Positions 16,710 through 27,199 of a stretch of 64,000 bases of DNA are shown one piece after another; the first letter of the stretch is position 1, and every line of letters starts with the position of its first letter. The translations under genes were made by a program, and so were the position numbers. The stretch is from Anditalea andensis (GTDB lineage Bacteria > Bacteroidota > Bacteroidia > Cytophagales > Cyclobacteriaceae), in the NCBI RefSeq assembly GCF_000714815.1, contig NZ_JMIH01000014.1:787044-851043 (forward strand), written 5' to 3'. The notes under the pieces were generated by a model, which saw only the letters and a list, made by a program, of their open reading frames with translations, searched no databases and was not told where the DNA came from.

Positions 16710-19080
16710 CTACTCACTTTTCAATGAATTAACAGGGTTACTGATAGCTACTTTTACGGAATGAGAAGCCACGGTAATCCATGCTATACCAAAAGCTGAT
16801 AACCCTGCGATTATAAACATTTCCCATCCTATATCTACTTTATAGTTATAGCTGTTAAGCCACTGGGAAATACCCCACCACCCTATCGGAATTGCCAATA
16901 GAAAGGATAATAGTACAAGTCGGGAAAATTCTTTTGAAAGCATGCCTACTACTCCTCTAACAGATGCTCCGAGTACTTTTCGAATGCCGATCTCTTTTTT
17001 GCGTTGCTCTGTCATAAAAGAGGCCAGTGCAAAAAGACCCAAACATGCTATAAAAATGGCCAATCCGGCAAAAATTGAAAATGCAGTACTCATTTTTGTC
17101 TCTGCTATGTACATTTGTCCAAACTCATCGTGTCTGCACCCTTACTGAAATATCTCCTAGATTATTACCTAAGGTGAGCATGACAGGACCTACATTATTC
17201 TTGATGGATTCAAAATGAAAATCTTTTACTACACCCACTACTCGGAAATCATTAAATACACCCTCAACAGGAACAAAAGTAACAGGGTCAAATGCCTGTT
17301 GTTGGATTATAGGTTCTGGATTTTCTACATCAAAACCATGTCTTCTTAAAGCGGTTTCATTTAAAATAATGGCATTAGAGTCTGAAGCCAGTTCTTTGTT
17401 CAGATTTCTGCCGGATATTAATTACATTCCCATGGTTTCGATATAATCTTCATCTACATTCCATACCTGCATACTAACGGTATTCTGTGCACTGGCTTCT
17501 TCACCTCCCCTCCAAAAAGAATGTTCAGATCTATTATAGCCAGTAACCGGTAAGTAGCCACTGATTGAAGAGGATGACACATTATTCAACTGGTCCAATT
17601 CATTTTTAAAAGCTTCAGACTTATCTCCGAGCATATATAAATCGTTGATAATTATAACCTGCTCTTTATTAAAACCTATATCCTTATTTTGGATATATTT
17701 AAGCTGTTTGTCAATCGCCAGCGTACCAATAATCAATAAAATTCCAATCATAAATTGAAATACTACTAAGCTACTTCTGACTGTTGAGTTACCCGAACCG
17801 CCAATCATTTTACCTTTCAGCGTATGGACAGGTGTATATAAACTTAAATAAAATGCAGGATACAGGCCAGCCAAAATCCCTACAAATACTGATGATAAAA
17901 TAAATAGAATTATAAAATAAGGATCAGTAACAGGAAGTATTAAACTATTATCCGTAATCTGATTGAAAAAAGGCAAAGCTAAATACATAAGGATAAGCCC
18001 TAGCGCAAAAGAGAATATACTTATAATGATTGATTCAGTAAGAAATTGATTGACCAATTGAACTTTATGGGAGCCCAAAGATTTTCTTACTCCTACCTCC
18101 TTTGCTCTATTGACAGAGCGGTCGGTAGATAAATTCATAAAATTAATACAGGCAAGTACTATGATAAATAGGCCGATAGCAGAAAATATGTATACATGGT
18201 CCCGGCTTCCCATCAACCCTATATCCCAATTAAAATCCGAATCAAGGTAAACAGTGGAAAGAGGCATGATATTAACTTTTAAGTAACCTCCCTGTGCCTC
18301 GATTTCATCTAAAGTTCTTCCCATATTTTTTTGCAGTTCAGGACTCACTTAACCTTTGACCATATCATTTATTTTCCTTTCCACTTCATTGGGATCGGCA
18401 TCGGCTCTAAGACTGAAATAGGTATAGAAATTATTACTTACAAATGAAGTTCTGCCAGCCTGCCCAGGAATAGTAGCCATTGACATCATAAAATCATAAT
18501 TGATGTGGCTATTTGCAGGCATATCTTCATATACAGCTGAAACATTAAATGTTTCTTTACCATCAAGAATCAGTATCTGATTCAGCGCACTTTGATTCGG
18601 GAAGTATTTATCGGCTGATTTTTTACTTATTGCAATTTTATTGGGAGCATTTAGCGCTGTCTTAATATCCCCTTCCAGTAAAGGAAAAGTAAAAAAATCA
18701 AAAACATTCGAGTCGGCATATATCAAATTATATTCTTTATAATTCTTTTCCATTTCAGGAGATCTCACGAGCCAGGATCCGGAACCTCTAAAACGGATGG
18801 CTTTTGCAACTTCAGGTATCTCATTTATCAATGCAGCGGCAAGTGGTGCGGGTGTAAATGAATAATCAAATTGATTTTCACCTAATTTTCCATGTCTGGT
18901 GGCTTTATAGATGTTTTCAGAATTCTCATGAAAATCATCATAGCTCATCTCATTTGATACAAACAATAAGATAATCAGTGTACAGGCCACTCCTACAGAT
19001 AAGCCTGTAATATTAATAATTTAATATAATTTATTTTTTGTAAGATTTCTCCAAGCTATTTTTAAATAGATTTTGATCAT
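16710..19080 (-). pseudogene. MacB/FtsX-type ABC transporter permease, multiply broken
   Basis: The gene can be followed from ATG at 19080 (MIKIYLKIAWRNLTKNKLY) to the typical end ISNPVNSLKSE at 16710. Three in-frame TAA codons interrupt it: after NKLY near 19020, after NDMVKG at 18349, and after TMGM at 17422. Near 17145 a frameshift and an apparent deletion of several dozen residues join RVQTR to DEFGQMYIAETK. The remaining blocks match the intact paralogue at 19247-21610 (TNRAKEVGVRKSLGS-like, QRKKEIGIRKVLGASV). It lies directly downstream of that paralogue on the same strand, so it is a decayed tandem copy. Confidence 0.9.
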
Positions 19081-19246
19081 GACAAAGTTGTTGTTTTGTT
19101 CAATCTGAATGAAGGATGTAAACTGAATTCATATGGTCACCTTATTGGCAAGTAAGCCGGCGGATATTATAACTGGTGAGACAAGAAAGCCCAGATTCCT
19201 AACGGCAGTTTTTCGGACAATATCATCCGTTGTAGGGCCAACAGAT

Positions 19247-21610
19247 TCACTCATCTTTCAATATCTTTGCAGGATTGATCAAAGCAGTTTTGATCGCCTG
19301 TGAACTGACGGTCAAAAAGGCTATAAGCAAAGCCAACACTGACGTCCAAAGAAATATTTTCCAGTCAATGGAAGTCCGGTAAGCAAAACTTTGCAGCCAT
19401 GAATCTATAAAATACCAAGCAACAGGAATTCCCAATACCACCGCTATCAGGACCAGTTTTGTAAATTCTGATGATATCAGCCTAACCAAGCCCAGCACCG
19501 AAGCTCCCAATACTTTCCTGACTGATATTTCCTTTCTTCTTTGTTCGGCTATAAAAGCTGCCAATCCGAAAAGTCCCAAACAGGAAATGATGATGGCCAA
19601 GCCCGTGAACAATCCCATCAATTTGGATGTCAGCTCATGGGTTTCAAACTTGTGTGCATGAACCTGATCTACAAAACTATATTCAAAGGGAGCATCCGGA
19701 TTGAACTTATTGAACAAAGTTTCAAGATTTGTCATGGTACTTTGCAATCCATTCTCGGGATTTATCCGGATATGTATAAAATTTGGATTTGGCTGACGGA
19801 TTGGTCCAAAAACCACAATGGGCAGCACTTCATCAAAAGGGGATTCCATGATAAAATCTTTGGCAACTCCCACGACTGTGAAACTGAGGTTACCATCTTT
19901 GATTACCTGACCCAAAGGTTCTTCAAACCCCATGATTTCCAAAGCTTTTTCATTGATGATCGCGGCACTGCTGTCGCTGGGAAAGGTGTACACATCAATA
20001 TCCCTCCCCGCAATCAGTTTCATCCCTGCAGTTTCTACCAAATTGGCATCTGATCCCATTCTGGCTATATTTTCCCGGTTATCTTCAATTTTCCCATGCC
20101 ATTCCATCGAACTGGTATTGCTATAAATCTCTGTCAGAGGAGAAAAGGTATAGGTGACTGACTCCACCTCTTTCATAGCCAAAAGTTCCGCCCTTAAAGC
20201 CAAAATACTTTTCTTCATGGGTTCTGTGACGGGATGATAGATCATGTTTTCTTTGTCCAGGCCCAAGTCCCTGTTCTGGACAAAACTCATCTGATCTCTG
20301 ACTATCCATACACTTGAAATCAAAATGGCCACAATGGCAAATTGTAGGACCACAAGTGCCTGCCGTGGGTTTATCCAATATTTTTTGGTGTGTAGCTTGG
20401 TTTTGAAAACTATGGTGGGTCTGAAAGAACTCAGTAAAAATGCCGGGTAGCTTCCTGCAAGCAAGCCTACAACCAGAATATAACCCGAGCTTAACAACCA
20501 GAAATAGGGTTGTTCAAGGGGGGGTTGGAGGTTTTTGCCGATCAGGTCTCTGAACCAGGGCAAGGAAAGGGAAACCACCAATAGGGCTATTCCGAAAGCA
20601 AACAGGGTTATCATAATTGACTCTACCAAAAACTGACTGATCAACATTCCACGACCCGCTCCTGTTACTTTTCTTACCCCTACTTCTTTTGCCCGGTTTT
20701 CACTTTGGCCCGTACTTAAGTTGATAAAATTGATACAGGCTATCAGCAAAACGATGATGGCCACAATACCAAACAGACGGATCAATTCAATCTTTCCACC
20801 AACAGATTTCCCGTTTTCAAACTTTGAGTACAGGTGCAGGTCAGACATGGGAAACAAAAAATCGCTGATGTTGCTATCTTCCAAGTGTCTATCGGTAAAC
20901 CCTGAAAATTTTTCATTAAAGGAACCTAAATCAGTTTCTTTTTGGAGCATGGCAAAGGTTCGGTACGAATTGTTACCCCAAAATTGATCTGCCCATCCCA
21001 TTGCTTCCAGTTTTTTGAAAGGAAGAAAAAAGGTGTATTCAAAATTAGTGTTTTCCGGCAAATCTTTGATAATAGCATTGACCATAAAATCCATGGTCTT
21101 TTCAACAGTAACCGTCTTGCCCATAGCATCCTCATCTGGGAACAGTTTTTTGGCAAGTGTTTCAGTAAGGATTATAGAATTAACATCTTCCAATGCAGCT
21201 ACCGGATCACCTTCCAACACTTCGAAAGAAAAAATCTTAAAGAAACCCGGATCAACAAAAGAACTTTTTTCATAAAAACTATTGGCTCCCACAGTTAGCA
21301 ACTGTGGATCCCATTCTGTGATTCTTGTGGTTTGTTCCACTTCCGGATATTCTTCCTTCAGAGTAGGGCCATAAGGTGCCGGAGTATAATCCCAACTGGA
21401 CGTGGTACCCTGATATTCCGAATTCCTCCAAACCGCATAAATCCTGTCCGAATGCTCAAAAAACCGGTCCACGCTGAGTTCAAACTGCACCCAAACCATT
21501 ATCAAAATGGAAGCGGCAATCCCGATTCCCAAACCCCCGATATTGATAAAAGCATACCCCTTACTTCTGACGATATTTCTCCAGGCGATTTTAAAATAGT
21601 TTCTCCACAT
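19247..21610 (-). CDS. MacB/FtsX-type ABC transporter permease, 787 aa
   Basis: This is the intact member of a family common in Bacteroidota: an N-terminal helix (YFKIAWRNIVRSKGYAFINI), a MacB-type periplasmic domain, three helices with ENRAKEVGVRKVTGAG, a second periplasmic domain, and three more helices with QRRKEISVRKVLGASV. Length about 790 aa is typical. Such proteins work with a MacB-like ATPase in mechanotransmission or export of lipoproteins and peptides. No ATPase gene is adjacent, which is usual for these dispersed permease genes. Its substrate is unknown. Confidence 0.9.
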   Translation of the reverse strand: MWRNYFKIAWRNIVRSKGYAFINIGGLGIGIAASILIMVWVQFELSVDRFFEHSDRIYAVWRNSEYQGTTSSWDYTPAPYGPTLKEEYPEVEQTTRITEWDPQLLTVGANSFYEKSSFVDPGFFKIFSFEVLEGDPVAALEDVNSIILTETLAKKLFPDEDAMGKTVTVEKTMDFMVNAIIKDLPENTNFEYTFFLPFKKLEAMGWADQFWGNNSYRTFAMLQKETDLGSFNEKFSGFTDRHLEDSNISDFLFPMSDLHLYSKFENGKSVGGKIELIRLFGIVAIIVLLIACINFINLSTGQSENRAKEVGVRKVTGAGRGMLISQFLVESIMITLFAFGIALLVVSLSLPWFRDLIGKNLQPPLEQPYFWLLSSGYILVVGLLAGSYPAFLLSSFRPTIVFKTKLHTKKYWINPRQALVVLQFAIVAILISSVWIVRDQMSFVQNRDLGLDKENMIYHPVTEPMKKSILALRAELLAMKEVESVTYTFSPLTEIYSNTSSMEWHGKIEDNRENIARMGSDANLVETAGMKLIAGRDIDVYTFPSDSSAAIINEKALEIMGFEEPLGQVIKDGNLSFTVVGVAKDFIMESPFDEVLPIVVFGPIRQPNPNFIHIRINPENGLQSTMTNLETLFNKFNPDAPFEYSFVDQVHAHKFETHELTSKLMGLFTGLAIIISCLGLFGLAAFIAEQRRKEISVRKVLGASVLGLVRLISSEFTKLVLIAVVLGIPVAWYFIDSWLQSFAYRTSIDWKIFLWTSVLALLIAFLTVSSQAIKTALINPAKILKDE

Positions 21611-21943
21611 TTTAATATTATTTTAAGCTTATCGCTTTATATTAAACCCTTTACCTTTCTTAGTATTTTCAATTTATTGAATTAGGCATATTCTTATGTC
21701 TATTCATTGCGCAAATATTCTTTTAAAAAGGTTCCAATCACGTTCCACCCCAATGAGGGCTTTAAAGGTATTTAGTACACACTTTTTAGATTCGTTATTG
21801 GTAAAATCGATCATTTTTGCCCGTTAGCGAACAGAATTTTGTACACTGTTATTAAATTCTTAATTAAGGTTAATGAATTTTTAATGATTTTATCTTTTCA
21901 TGTTATTAGAGGAAATTTTTATCGGAACTTCTAAAATATCCAA
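21611..21943. other. Divergent intergenic region, 333 bp
   Basis: It separates the minus-strand permease from the plus-strand DUF6624 gene and should hold both promoters. It is AT-rich, and I see no additional gene or clear hairpin. Confidence 0.4.
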
Positions 21944-22594
21944 ATGTACAGACTATGTTTTTTACTTAGCATTATTGCTTTCCCTTCCTTTGGACAAGAA
22001 AAAGCAAATGCTTACCAAGTCAAACACATTCCCTACGATTCACTCAAAACTGTTTTGGAAGAAATGTATGATACGGATCAGGGAATAAGGAGACAATTTG
22101 TGGAAGCTATGCAAATAGGTTCTACTGAAACAGGGAATCTGGCGAAAAAAATGAATGAGATTGATTCTATCAACCAGATTCAGGTGAAAAAAATATTGGA
22201 AAATTATGGCTGGCTGGGAAAAAGCCTCGTCGGGCATAAAGCTGCCCGCGCCCTTTTCTATGTAGTCCAACATGCCGAACTGGATATAATGGTCCAATAT
22301 TATGAAAGTCTAAAGGCACAGGCGGATATAGGAGAAGCTAACCCATTAAATGCAGCCATGATGCTGGATAGGATACTGATGTACCAGAACAAAAAACAGG
22401 TCTACGGGACGCAAGCTTCCAATTTGGTCAGAAATGAGCGGGTCTCCGTCATCTGGCCTGTGGAAGATCCGGAAAATGTCAATAAAAGGAGAAAGTCTGT
22501 GGGTTTTAAGTCGACCTTAGAAGAAAGCGCGGCCAGTATGAACGCTATCTACGACCCAAAAGAGGAATTGCCAAAGGAAAATGTCTGGGAATGA
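21944..22594 (+). CDS. Secreted DUF6624-like protein, 216 aa
   Basis: A signal peptide (MYRLCFLLSIIAFPSFGQ) is followed by a helical domain with features I associate with DUF6624: DQGIRRQF near residue 45, a GWLGKSLVG segment, VQHAEL, and LDRILMYQNKKQVYGTQ. The molecular function of the family is unknown. It is followed after 90 bp by the large hydrolase gene on the same strand. Confidence 0.75.
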   Translation: MYRLCFLLSIIAFPSFGQEKANAYQVKHIPYDSLKTVLEEMYDTDQGIRRQFVEAMQIGSTETGNLAKKMNEIDSINQIQVKKILENYGWLGKSLVGHKAARALFYVVQHAELDIMVQYYESLKAQADIGEANPLNAAMMLDRILMYQNKKQVYGTQASNLVRNERVSVIWPVEDPENVNKRRKSVGFKSTLEESAASMNAIYDPKEELPKENVWE

Positions 22595-22684
22595 GATTGA
22601 CATATTTATTTTCATGAGGCAACCTCTGGGAATTTTTCTAGGTTCCCACTATAGGAAACACCTGTTGAAAATTCCCACATACTT

Positions 22685-24667
22685 ATGAACAAGCTCCTTT
22701 ATTACACCCTCGATTTAAACTTAAAACCTTTAAATCTCTTATGCTTTTTTCTTCTTTGGCACCAAAACCTACTCGGTCAGGATTTTGAATCTGCCCATTA
22801 TTCTGCTGGATACAAATCCATCAATCTTGTAGATTCTTCAAGAGTATACAAGGAAGGTACTGAGAAAGATGATCCTCTTCATTATCGGCATATTGAACTT
22901 GATATTTGGTATCCGTCTTCAGATAACCCTTCTAATCCCATTAAGTTCGGCGAGCTTTTCAAATTATTGGAACAAAGGTCATCGAAATATGGAGAAGAAG
23001 ATTTTGAGGGATTTACTGAGGAAATGATGCTTTTATTTTTGGCAGAGATGGACATCGATCAGAGTCCACAGAAACTTTTAGATTTTCCAACCAACAGCTA
23101 TTTAGGTTTGGAACCTATACTCGGGAAAGTGCCATTGGTGATTTACTTGGCAGGGCTCAATGGGATGGGTTTTGAAAACTATAAAGTGTTGGAAAGTTTG
23201 GCCCAGCAAGGATTTTTGGTAGTATCAATTTGGTCCGTTGGTAGGTATCCTGGCAACATGAGCAATAAGATCGAAGATATGATGGAGCAGGTAATGGATG
23301 CTGAGGTAGCTTTAGAACATTTAAAAAAATCTACAATATTTTCTATACAAGAAGATATAGGTATTTTGGGCATGAGTTGGGGAAGTATGAGTTCTGCGGT
23401 ATTGGTTGCCAGAAACCCTGAGATCAAAGCATTTTTATCCTTTGATGGTTCTGAGATGCATTACTTTGGAGATCAGTCGGATGTGGATGACGAAGGGATT
23501 CTTAATGATAATCATATACATAAGATCATAGATACGGATTTGTTGAAACCATCTAAGCAGCATATAAACTACATGTATTTAGAAAGTGATGGTAAAACTC
23601 AAGAGTTTGATCCGGTATCGGAATTCAATTATTACGAATTGCTCAATTCAAACAAAAAATATTTACGGTTTATTAAAAGTCAACATACCGATTTCACGAG
23701 CTTACCTTCTTTATTGGATGTGTCGGATTCCGGAATTCATACCCATATAATAAATATTGCTGGCGAGTTCTTTCTACAGGAGTTAACACCGAAAAATGCG
23801 AATGATGAATACTGGACAAACCTTATAAAGCAAGAAAACATTTCGATAGTAAGACACGCTAATCCAGCCAAAACTGTAAGTGTCGATGACAAAATTCTAA
23901 AAGGGAAAATCATTGATTCAAAAACCAAGACCCCGTTGTCTTATGTAAATATTGGATTTCTAAATAAAGAGCGAGGCACTGTTTCGGACGAAAATGGCAA
24001 ATTTGAGTTGGAGATTAATGAGAAGGACCTTGAGGACACCCTAAGAATTTCAATGATTGGGTATACTCCAATAAAAATTATCCCTAATAACTTCAGCAAA
24101 ACCTGGAATCAAAAAATTATAGAGTTGGACGAAATGATAGGCGCTTTAAATGAAGTCATCGTGTCTTCGAAAGGATATAAATCAAAAGTCCTTGGCAATA
24201 AAACCGAATCTAAATTTATCAGTACAGCATTCAGTTATGACCAATTGGGAGCCGAAATGGGCATAAAGGTAAAGATCAGAAAATCTCCAACCTATGTAGA
24301 TTCATTGAATTTTAATGTTTCATATAACCGGCTTAGTGCCAAGGCAATTTTCAGAGTTAATTTTTATGCTGTAGAGAATGGTCAACCTGGAAAAAACATA
24401 TTAAAGGATAATATCCTAATTGAGATAAATCCCAAGCAAACAGGTTTGATATCAGTAGACTTATTGCCCTATGACATAATTCTTGAAGAAGACACATTTG
24501 TGACTTTGGAATGGATTAAAAATGAAGGCATTAATGAAAAAGGTGAAGCGATCTATTTCTCACTCGGATTATTAAATAATGCAACAATTTATAAACCATC
24601 CAGTCAGTCCAGATTTAAAAAACATAGTAGTTTAGGAGTCGGCTTTAATTTAAATGTAAAACAATAA
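22685..24667 (+). CDS. Secreted two-domain protein: alpha/beta hydrolase plus carboxypeptidase-regulatory-like domain, 660 aa
   Basis: After a signal-like N terminus, residues about 40-370 form a platelet-activating-factor-acetylhydrolase/dienelactone-hydrolase-like fold: a LAGLNGMGF oxyanion region, nucleophile elbow GMSWGSMSS, and a late SQHTDF that may supply the His. Residues about 395-470 are a CarboxypepD_reg-like beta domain (LKGKIIDSKTKTPLSYVNIGF, GTVSDENGKFEL), usually seen at the start of TonB-dependent receptors. The last 190 residues predict a beta sandwich. A hydrolase fused to such a domain is unusual; it could be a surface esterase. No PorSS sorting tail is obvious. Confidence 0.8.
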   Translation: MNKLLYYTLDLNLKPLNLLCFFLLWHQNLLGQDFESAHYSAGYKSINLVDSSRVYKEGTEKDDPLHYRHIELDIWYPSSDNPSNPIKFGELFKLLEQRSSKYGEEDFEGFTEEMMLLFLAEMDIDQSPQKLLDFPTNSYLGLEPILGKVPLVIYLAGLNGMGFENYKVLESLAQQGFLVVSIWSVGRYPGNMSNKIEDMMEQVMDAEVALEHLKKSTIFSIQEDIGILGMSWGSMSSAVLVARNPEIKAFLSFDGSEMHYFGDQSDVDDEGILNDNHIHKIIDTDLLKPSKQHINYMYLESDGKTQEFDPVSEFNYYELLNSNKKYLRFIKSQHTDFTSLPSLLDVSDSGIHTHIINIAGEFFLQELTPKNANDEYWTNLIKQENISIVRHANPAKTVSVDDKILKGKIIDSKTKTPLSYVNIGFLNKERGTVSDENGKFELEINEKDLEDTLRISMIGYTPIKIIPNNFSKTWNQKIIELDEMIGALNEVIVSSKGYKSKVLGNKTESKFISTAFSYDQLGAEMGIKVKIRKSPTYVDSLNFNVSYNRLSAKAIFRVNFYAVENGQPGKNILKDNILIEINPKQTGLISVDLLPYDIILEEDTFVTLEWIKNEGINEKGEAIYFSLGLLNNATIYKPSSQSRFKKHSSLGVGFNLNVKQ

Positions 24668-24726
24668 ATGGAGTAAGAATACCCCTGTTCTCCTAAATTG
24701 GTCTTCGTTCAAATATCCACATAACC

Positions 24727-24888
24727 ATGAACAAAAACATTTTTTACAGCCTTCGAATCCTCTATAAATATCGGCTTTATACCGGAATCAGCATTATTGG
24801 CATTGCCATAGCCTCCTTCTGGTTTATTTCCAATTTTATGTTCAATGCCTACCAGCATGACACCTTTCATACCAACGCCCCTATTTAA
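24727..24888 (+). pseudogene. N-terminal scrap of an ABC transporter permease
   Basis: Fifty-three codons starting at ATG 24727 read MNKNIFYSLRILYKYRLYTG, followed by the hydrophobic first helix (ISIIGIAIASFWFISNF), then two adjacent stops (TAA TAG). This is the beginning of a MacB/FtsX-type permease like those at 16.7-21.6 kb; the remaining ~730 residues are absent. Confidence 0.7.
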
Positions 24889-25006
24889 TAGCGTTTGAGG
24901 AAATCATACCTAATTCCTACTTTTTTCATCCCTTACCAATACCCTGTTACATTATTGGATGATTTAATTTTGTGGAAAAGAATTATTAACAGTTAATTTT
25001 ATCGTT

Positions 25007-25984
25007 ATGAAAAAGTGCTTGATCATTTTGGTTTATTTATTTTCAAACAGCGGGTTGTTATTTTCCCAAGAAATAAAAAATTCCCTAGGCAACAATTTTG
25101 TCTATCCCCAATTCCATGAAAATTTCTCGGCAGAAGAAAGTTGGGAAATTCATAAAGAAGCCTACAAGAAACAATTGAAAAAAAATGGTTTAACAGATCA
25201 GGAAATTGATAGAAAAATGGTTGAGTATGAGAAAGAGAAAAAGCTTTTCCTAGAAAGGATCAATAACCAAAGTGAACAGGCGGCCATCCAAAGAAAAGAG
25301 GCTGAACTTATGAGGAAAAAAGCGGAAGAGCAAAGAAAGGATGCTGAAATCCTAAGAGCCAAAGCAGAGCAATCCCGCAAGGAAGCTGATGTACAAAGGC
25401 AAAAGGCCGATGACATGAGAAAGCAGGCTGAGCAAGCCAGAAAAGAAAGTGCTGTTGAGAGGGAAAAAGCTGAAGAGCAAAGAAAACAGGCTTTGGTTCA
25501 ACGAGAGCGTGCTGAGAAACAAAGAGTGGAAGCGGATGTACAGCGGAAAAAAGCTGAAGAGATGCGAATTCAAGCTGAGGAACAAAGAAAAAAAGCCGAA
25601 AAATTGAGAAACAGCTTCGAAAACATCCTGACAAGAAACATCGAAGTATACGCCGCTGCAACTGTTGTTGATCCCATTAGGATCAGTGTTGACAAGAAAA
25701 CCACTTTGTATTTCAGTATTAATAGCAGGTTGAAATCAGGAAATATGCTTGTTGAAATTATAAATCCAAGAGGAGAAAAAGAGGCAGAGCTATCAATGGA
25801 AAATAAGCCGAACTCAGCTGAAACTTTGAACGACGAATTTACAAAATTTACTAACGGCTCAATCAGTAAAACCATTGCTGACACGGAAGCAGGAGATTGG
25901 CAAATCAGAATTTTCCCAGAAAAAGCTGAGGGTACTGTCAGTATTTCTGTTGCACGTTACATTAAACCATCCTCAGATGAATAA
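25007..25984 (+). CDS. Secreted protein with a long heptad-repeat coiled coil, 325 aa
   Basis: A signal peptide (MKKCLIILVYLFSNSGLLFS) leads into residues about 80-205 made of degenerate 7-residue repeats of the form RKKAEEQ, about 17 in a row, mirrored at DNA level by imperfect 21-bp repeats. Such a stretch should form a long rigid helix. The last 120 residues predict a beta-sandwich (VSVDKKTTLYFSI-like strands, GDWQIRIFPE). The stop overlaps the start of the LuxR-type membrane regulator by 8 bases (ATGAATAA), so the two are translationally coupled and probably act together. No named family is recognised. Confidence 0.85.
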   Translation: MKKCLIILVYLFSNSGLLFSQEIKNSLGNNFVYPQFHENFSAEESWEIHKEAYKKQLKKNGLTDQEIDRKMVEYEKEKKLFLERINNQSEQAAIQRKEAELMRKKAEEQRKDAEILRAKAEQSRKEADVQRQKADDMRKQAEQARKESAVEREKAEEQRKQALVQRERAEKQRVEADVQRKKAEEMRIQAEEQRKKAEKLRNSFENILTRNIEVYAAATVVDPIRISVDKKTTLYFSINSRLKSGNMLVEIINPRGEKEAELSMENKPNSAETLNDEFTKFTNGSISKTIADTEAGDWQIRIFPEKAEGTVSISVARYIKPSSDE

Positions 25985-26969
25985 AGTAGTGAGAAATGTT
26001 TTTTTACTTTTTTTCACACTCTGTACTTATACGCTACAGGCCTATCAAGGTGAAATCGGGAATATTTCCGGAAGGCTATTGCTAGACGAAACGTGGGAAA
26101 GGCATGTATATCTATCTCTTGTAGAATCGTTTGAAAAAGAATTTTCCTTTAGCAACAATCTGATAGTAGGAAGTTCCGAAATGGATAGCTTAGGCAATTT
26201 TAGGATTGCCCTAGACAACGTTCCATCTCACTGGTCGATGTTCCGTTTGCATGTGGTCAAAAAGGGTTTCTCTCCAAAATATCTCGTGCTTGGCAGCAGG
26301 GAAGAAAATTACCTGTTCATTATCGCCAAGCAAGATTCAGAAATAAGGATTTTTAATACAGACGGCATGCCCATCTTTGAAAACGCAGAGATTGAAGGTG
26401 CACCTTATATGGAAACCTTTGGATATATAGCAAGATTGTCGGAATACCCAAATGCTATTGATTATGACAATTCATTGGTCGAAAAGGAATTTATCGAGGA
26501 TGTTGTTTCAGAGAAGCTAAAAATGGTAGCAGATACCTGCCAAAACTCACTGGTTTCCCTTTACGCCCTTTACAAAACCGATTTCCTTAAAGATTTCCAA
26601 AAAGACCCGGATTTCTATTCAAACTATCTCGCAAAAACGAGCAAAGAAGACAACCCATATTTCAATTCCTTCAGACGGCAGTTCCCTGATTCGAAAAAAT
26701 TCTCATGGCTGCTTGTCTTAAGTATTTCCATTTTGGGCATATTGTTATCGGCATGGCTTTATATTTCCAAAAAAAGTAAGCCTAAAGTAAAAACTCTAAG
26801 TGTACAGGAGAGAAAAATTCTGGACCTGTTGCAAAAAGGGATGAGTAACCAAGAAATTTCCGATGCCTGTAACATTGAGCTAAGCACCACCAAATCCCAC
26901 GTGGGCAGTATTTACTCCAAACTAAAAATCAAATCCCGAAAGCAGGCCCTGGACATCAAAATTAAGTAG
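25977..26969 (+). CDS. Membrane-bound LuxR/GerE-type regulator, 330 aa
   Basis: A signal-like segment (NVFLLFFTLCTYTLQA) starts the protein. A ~240-residue beta-rich periplasmic part follows (IGNISGRLLLDETW...), then one transmembrane helix (WLLVLSISILGILLSAWLYI, about 265-285), and then a C-terminal GerE helix-turn-helix (LSVQERKILDLLQKGMSNQEI, SDACNIELSTTKSHVGSIYSKL). It would sense something outside and bind DNA from the membrane. The ATG at 25977 overlaps the coiled-coil gene stop and is preferred to the longer frame starting at 25875, which runs inside that gene. Confidence 0.85.
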   Translation: MNKVVRNVFLLFFTLCTYTLQAYQGEIGNISGRLLLDETWERHVYLSLVESFEKEFSFSNNLIVGSSEMDSLGNFRIALDNVPSHWSMFRLHVVKKGFSPKYLVLGSREENYLFIIAKQDSEIRIFNTDGMPIFENAEIEGAPYMETFGYIARLSEYPNAIDYDNSLVEKEFIEDVVSEKLKMVADTCQNSLVSLYALYKTDFLKDFQKDPDFYSNYLAKTSKEDNPYFNSFRRQFPDSKKFSWLLVLSISILGILLSAWLYISKKSKPKVKTLSVQERKILDLLQKGMSNQEISDACNIELSTTKSHVGSIYSKLKIKSRKQALDIKIK

Positions 26970-26994
26970 CCTTAAATGTCCGCATTGTCACTAG

Positions 26995-27183
26995 TTGCTC
27001 ATTTACTATCAAAGAAAAGGATATGCAGAAGGACTTCTAATCCCCATATCAGAGGACATGTTTGCTCTTGAAAATTCTGAAACTTTTAGACTGCGCTTTG
27101 TAAGAGATGGAGATGAATCCGCCAGTAAGTTAATCGGTATTTATAGTGACGGAAGAACGGATGAATCTATTCGTGACAAATAA
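26995..27183 (+). pseudogene. C-terminal fragment of a serine hydrolase-like protein
   Basis: Sixty-two codons without an ATG read LIYYQRKGYAEGLLIPISED, then FALENSETFRLRFVRDGDES and a short tail. This resembles the small beta-rich domain at the end of many beta-lactamase-family serine hydrolases. The catalytic part is absent, so it is a remnant. Confidence 0.5.
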
Positions 27184-27199
27184 TTCCCTAATCAAAAGA

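Noticed and set aside
16710..19080. Possible stop-codon recoding, since three internal stops are all TAA
   Set aside because: A frameshift and a deletion occur in the same gene, other genes in the window use TAA as a normal stop, and an intact paralogue lies beside it. Plain decay explains it.
25198..25884. Several long minus-strand frames opposite the coiled-coil gene
   Set aside because: They are the antisense shadow of the biased repeat sequence (rich in Lys, Glu, Arg, Ala codons), with no start context or known protein pattern.
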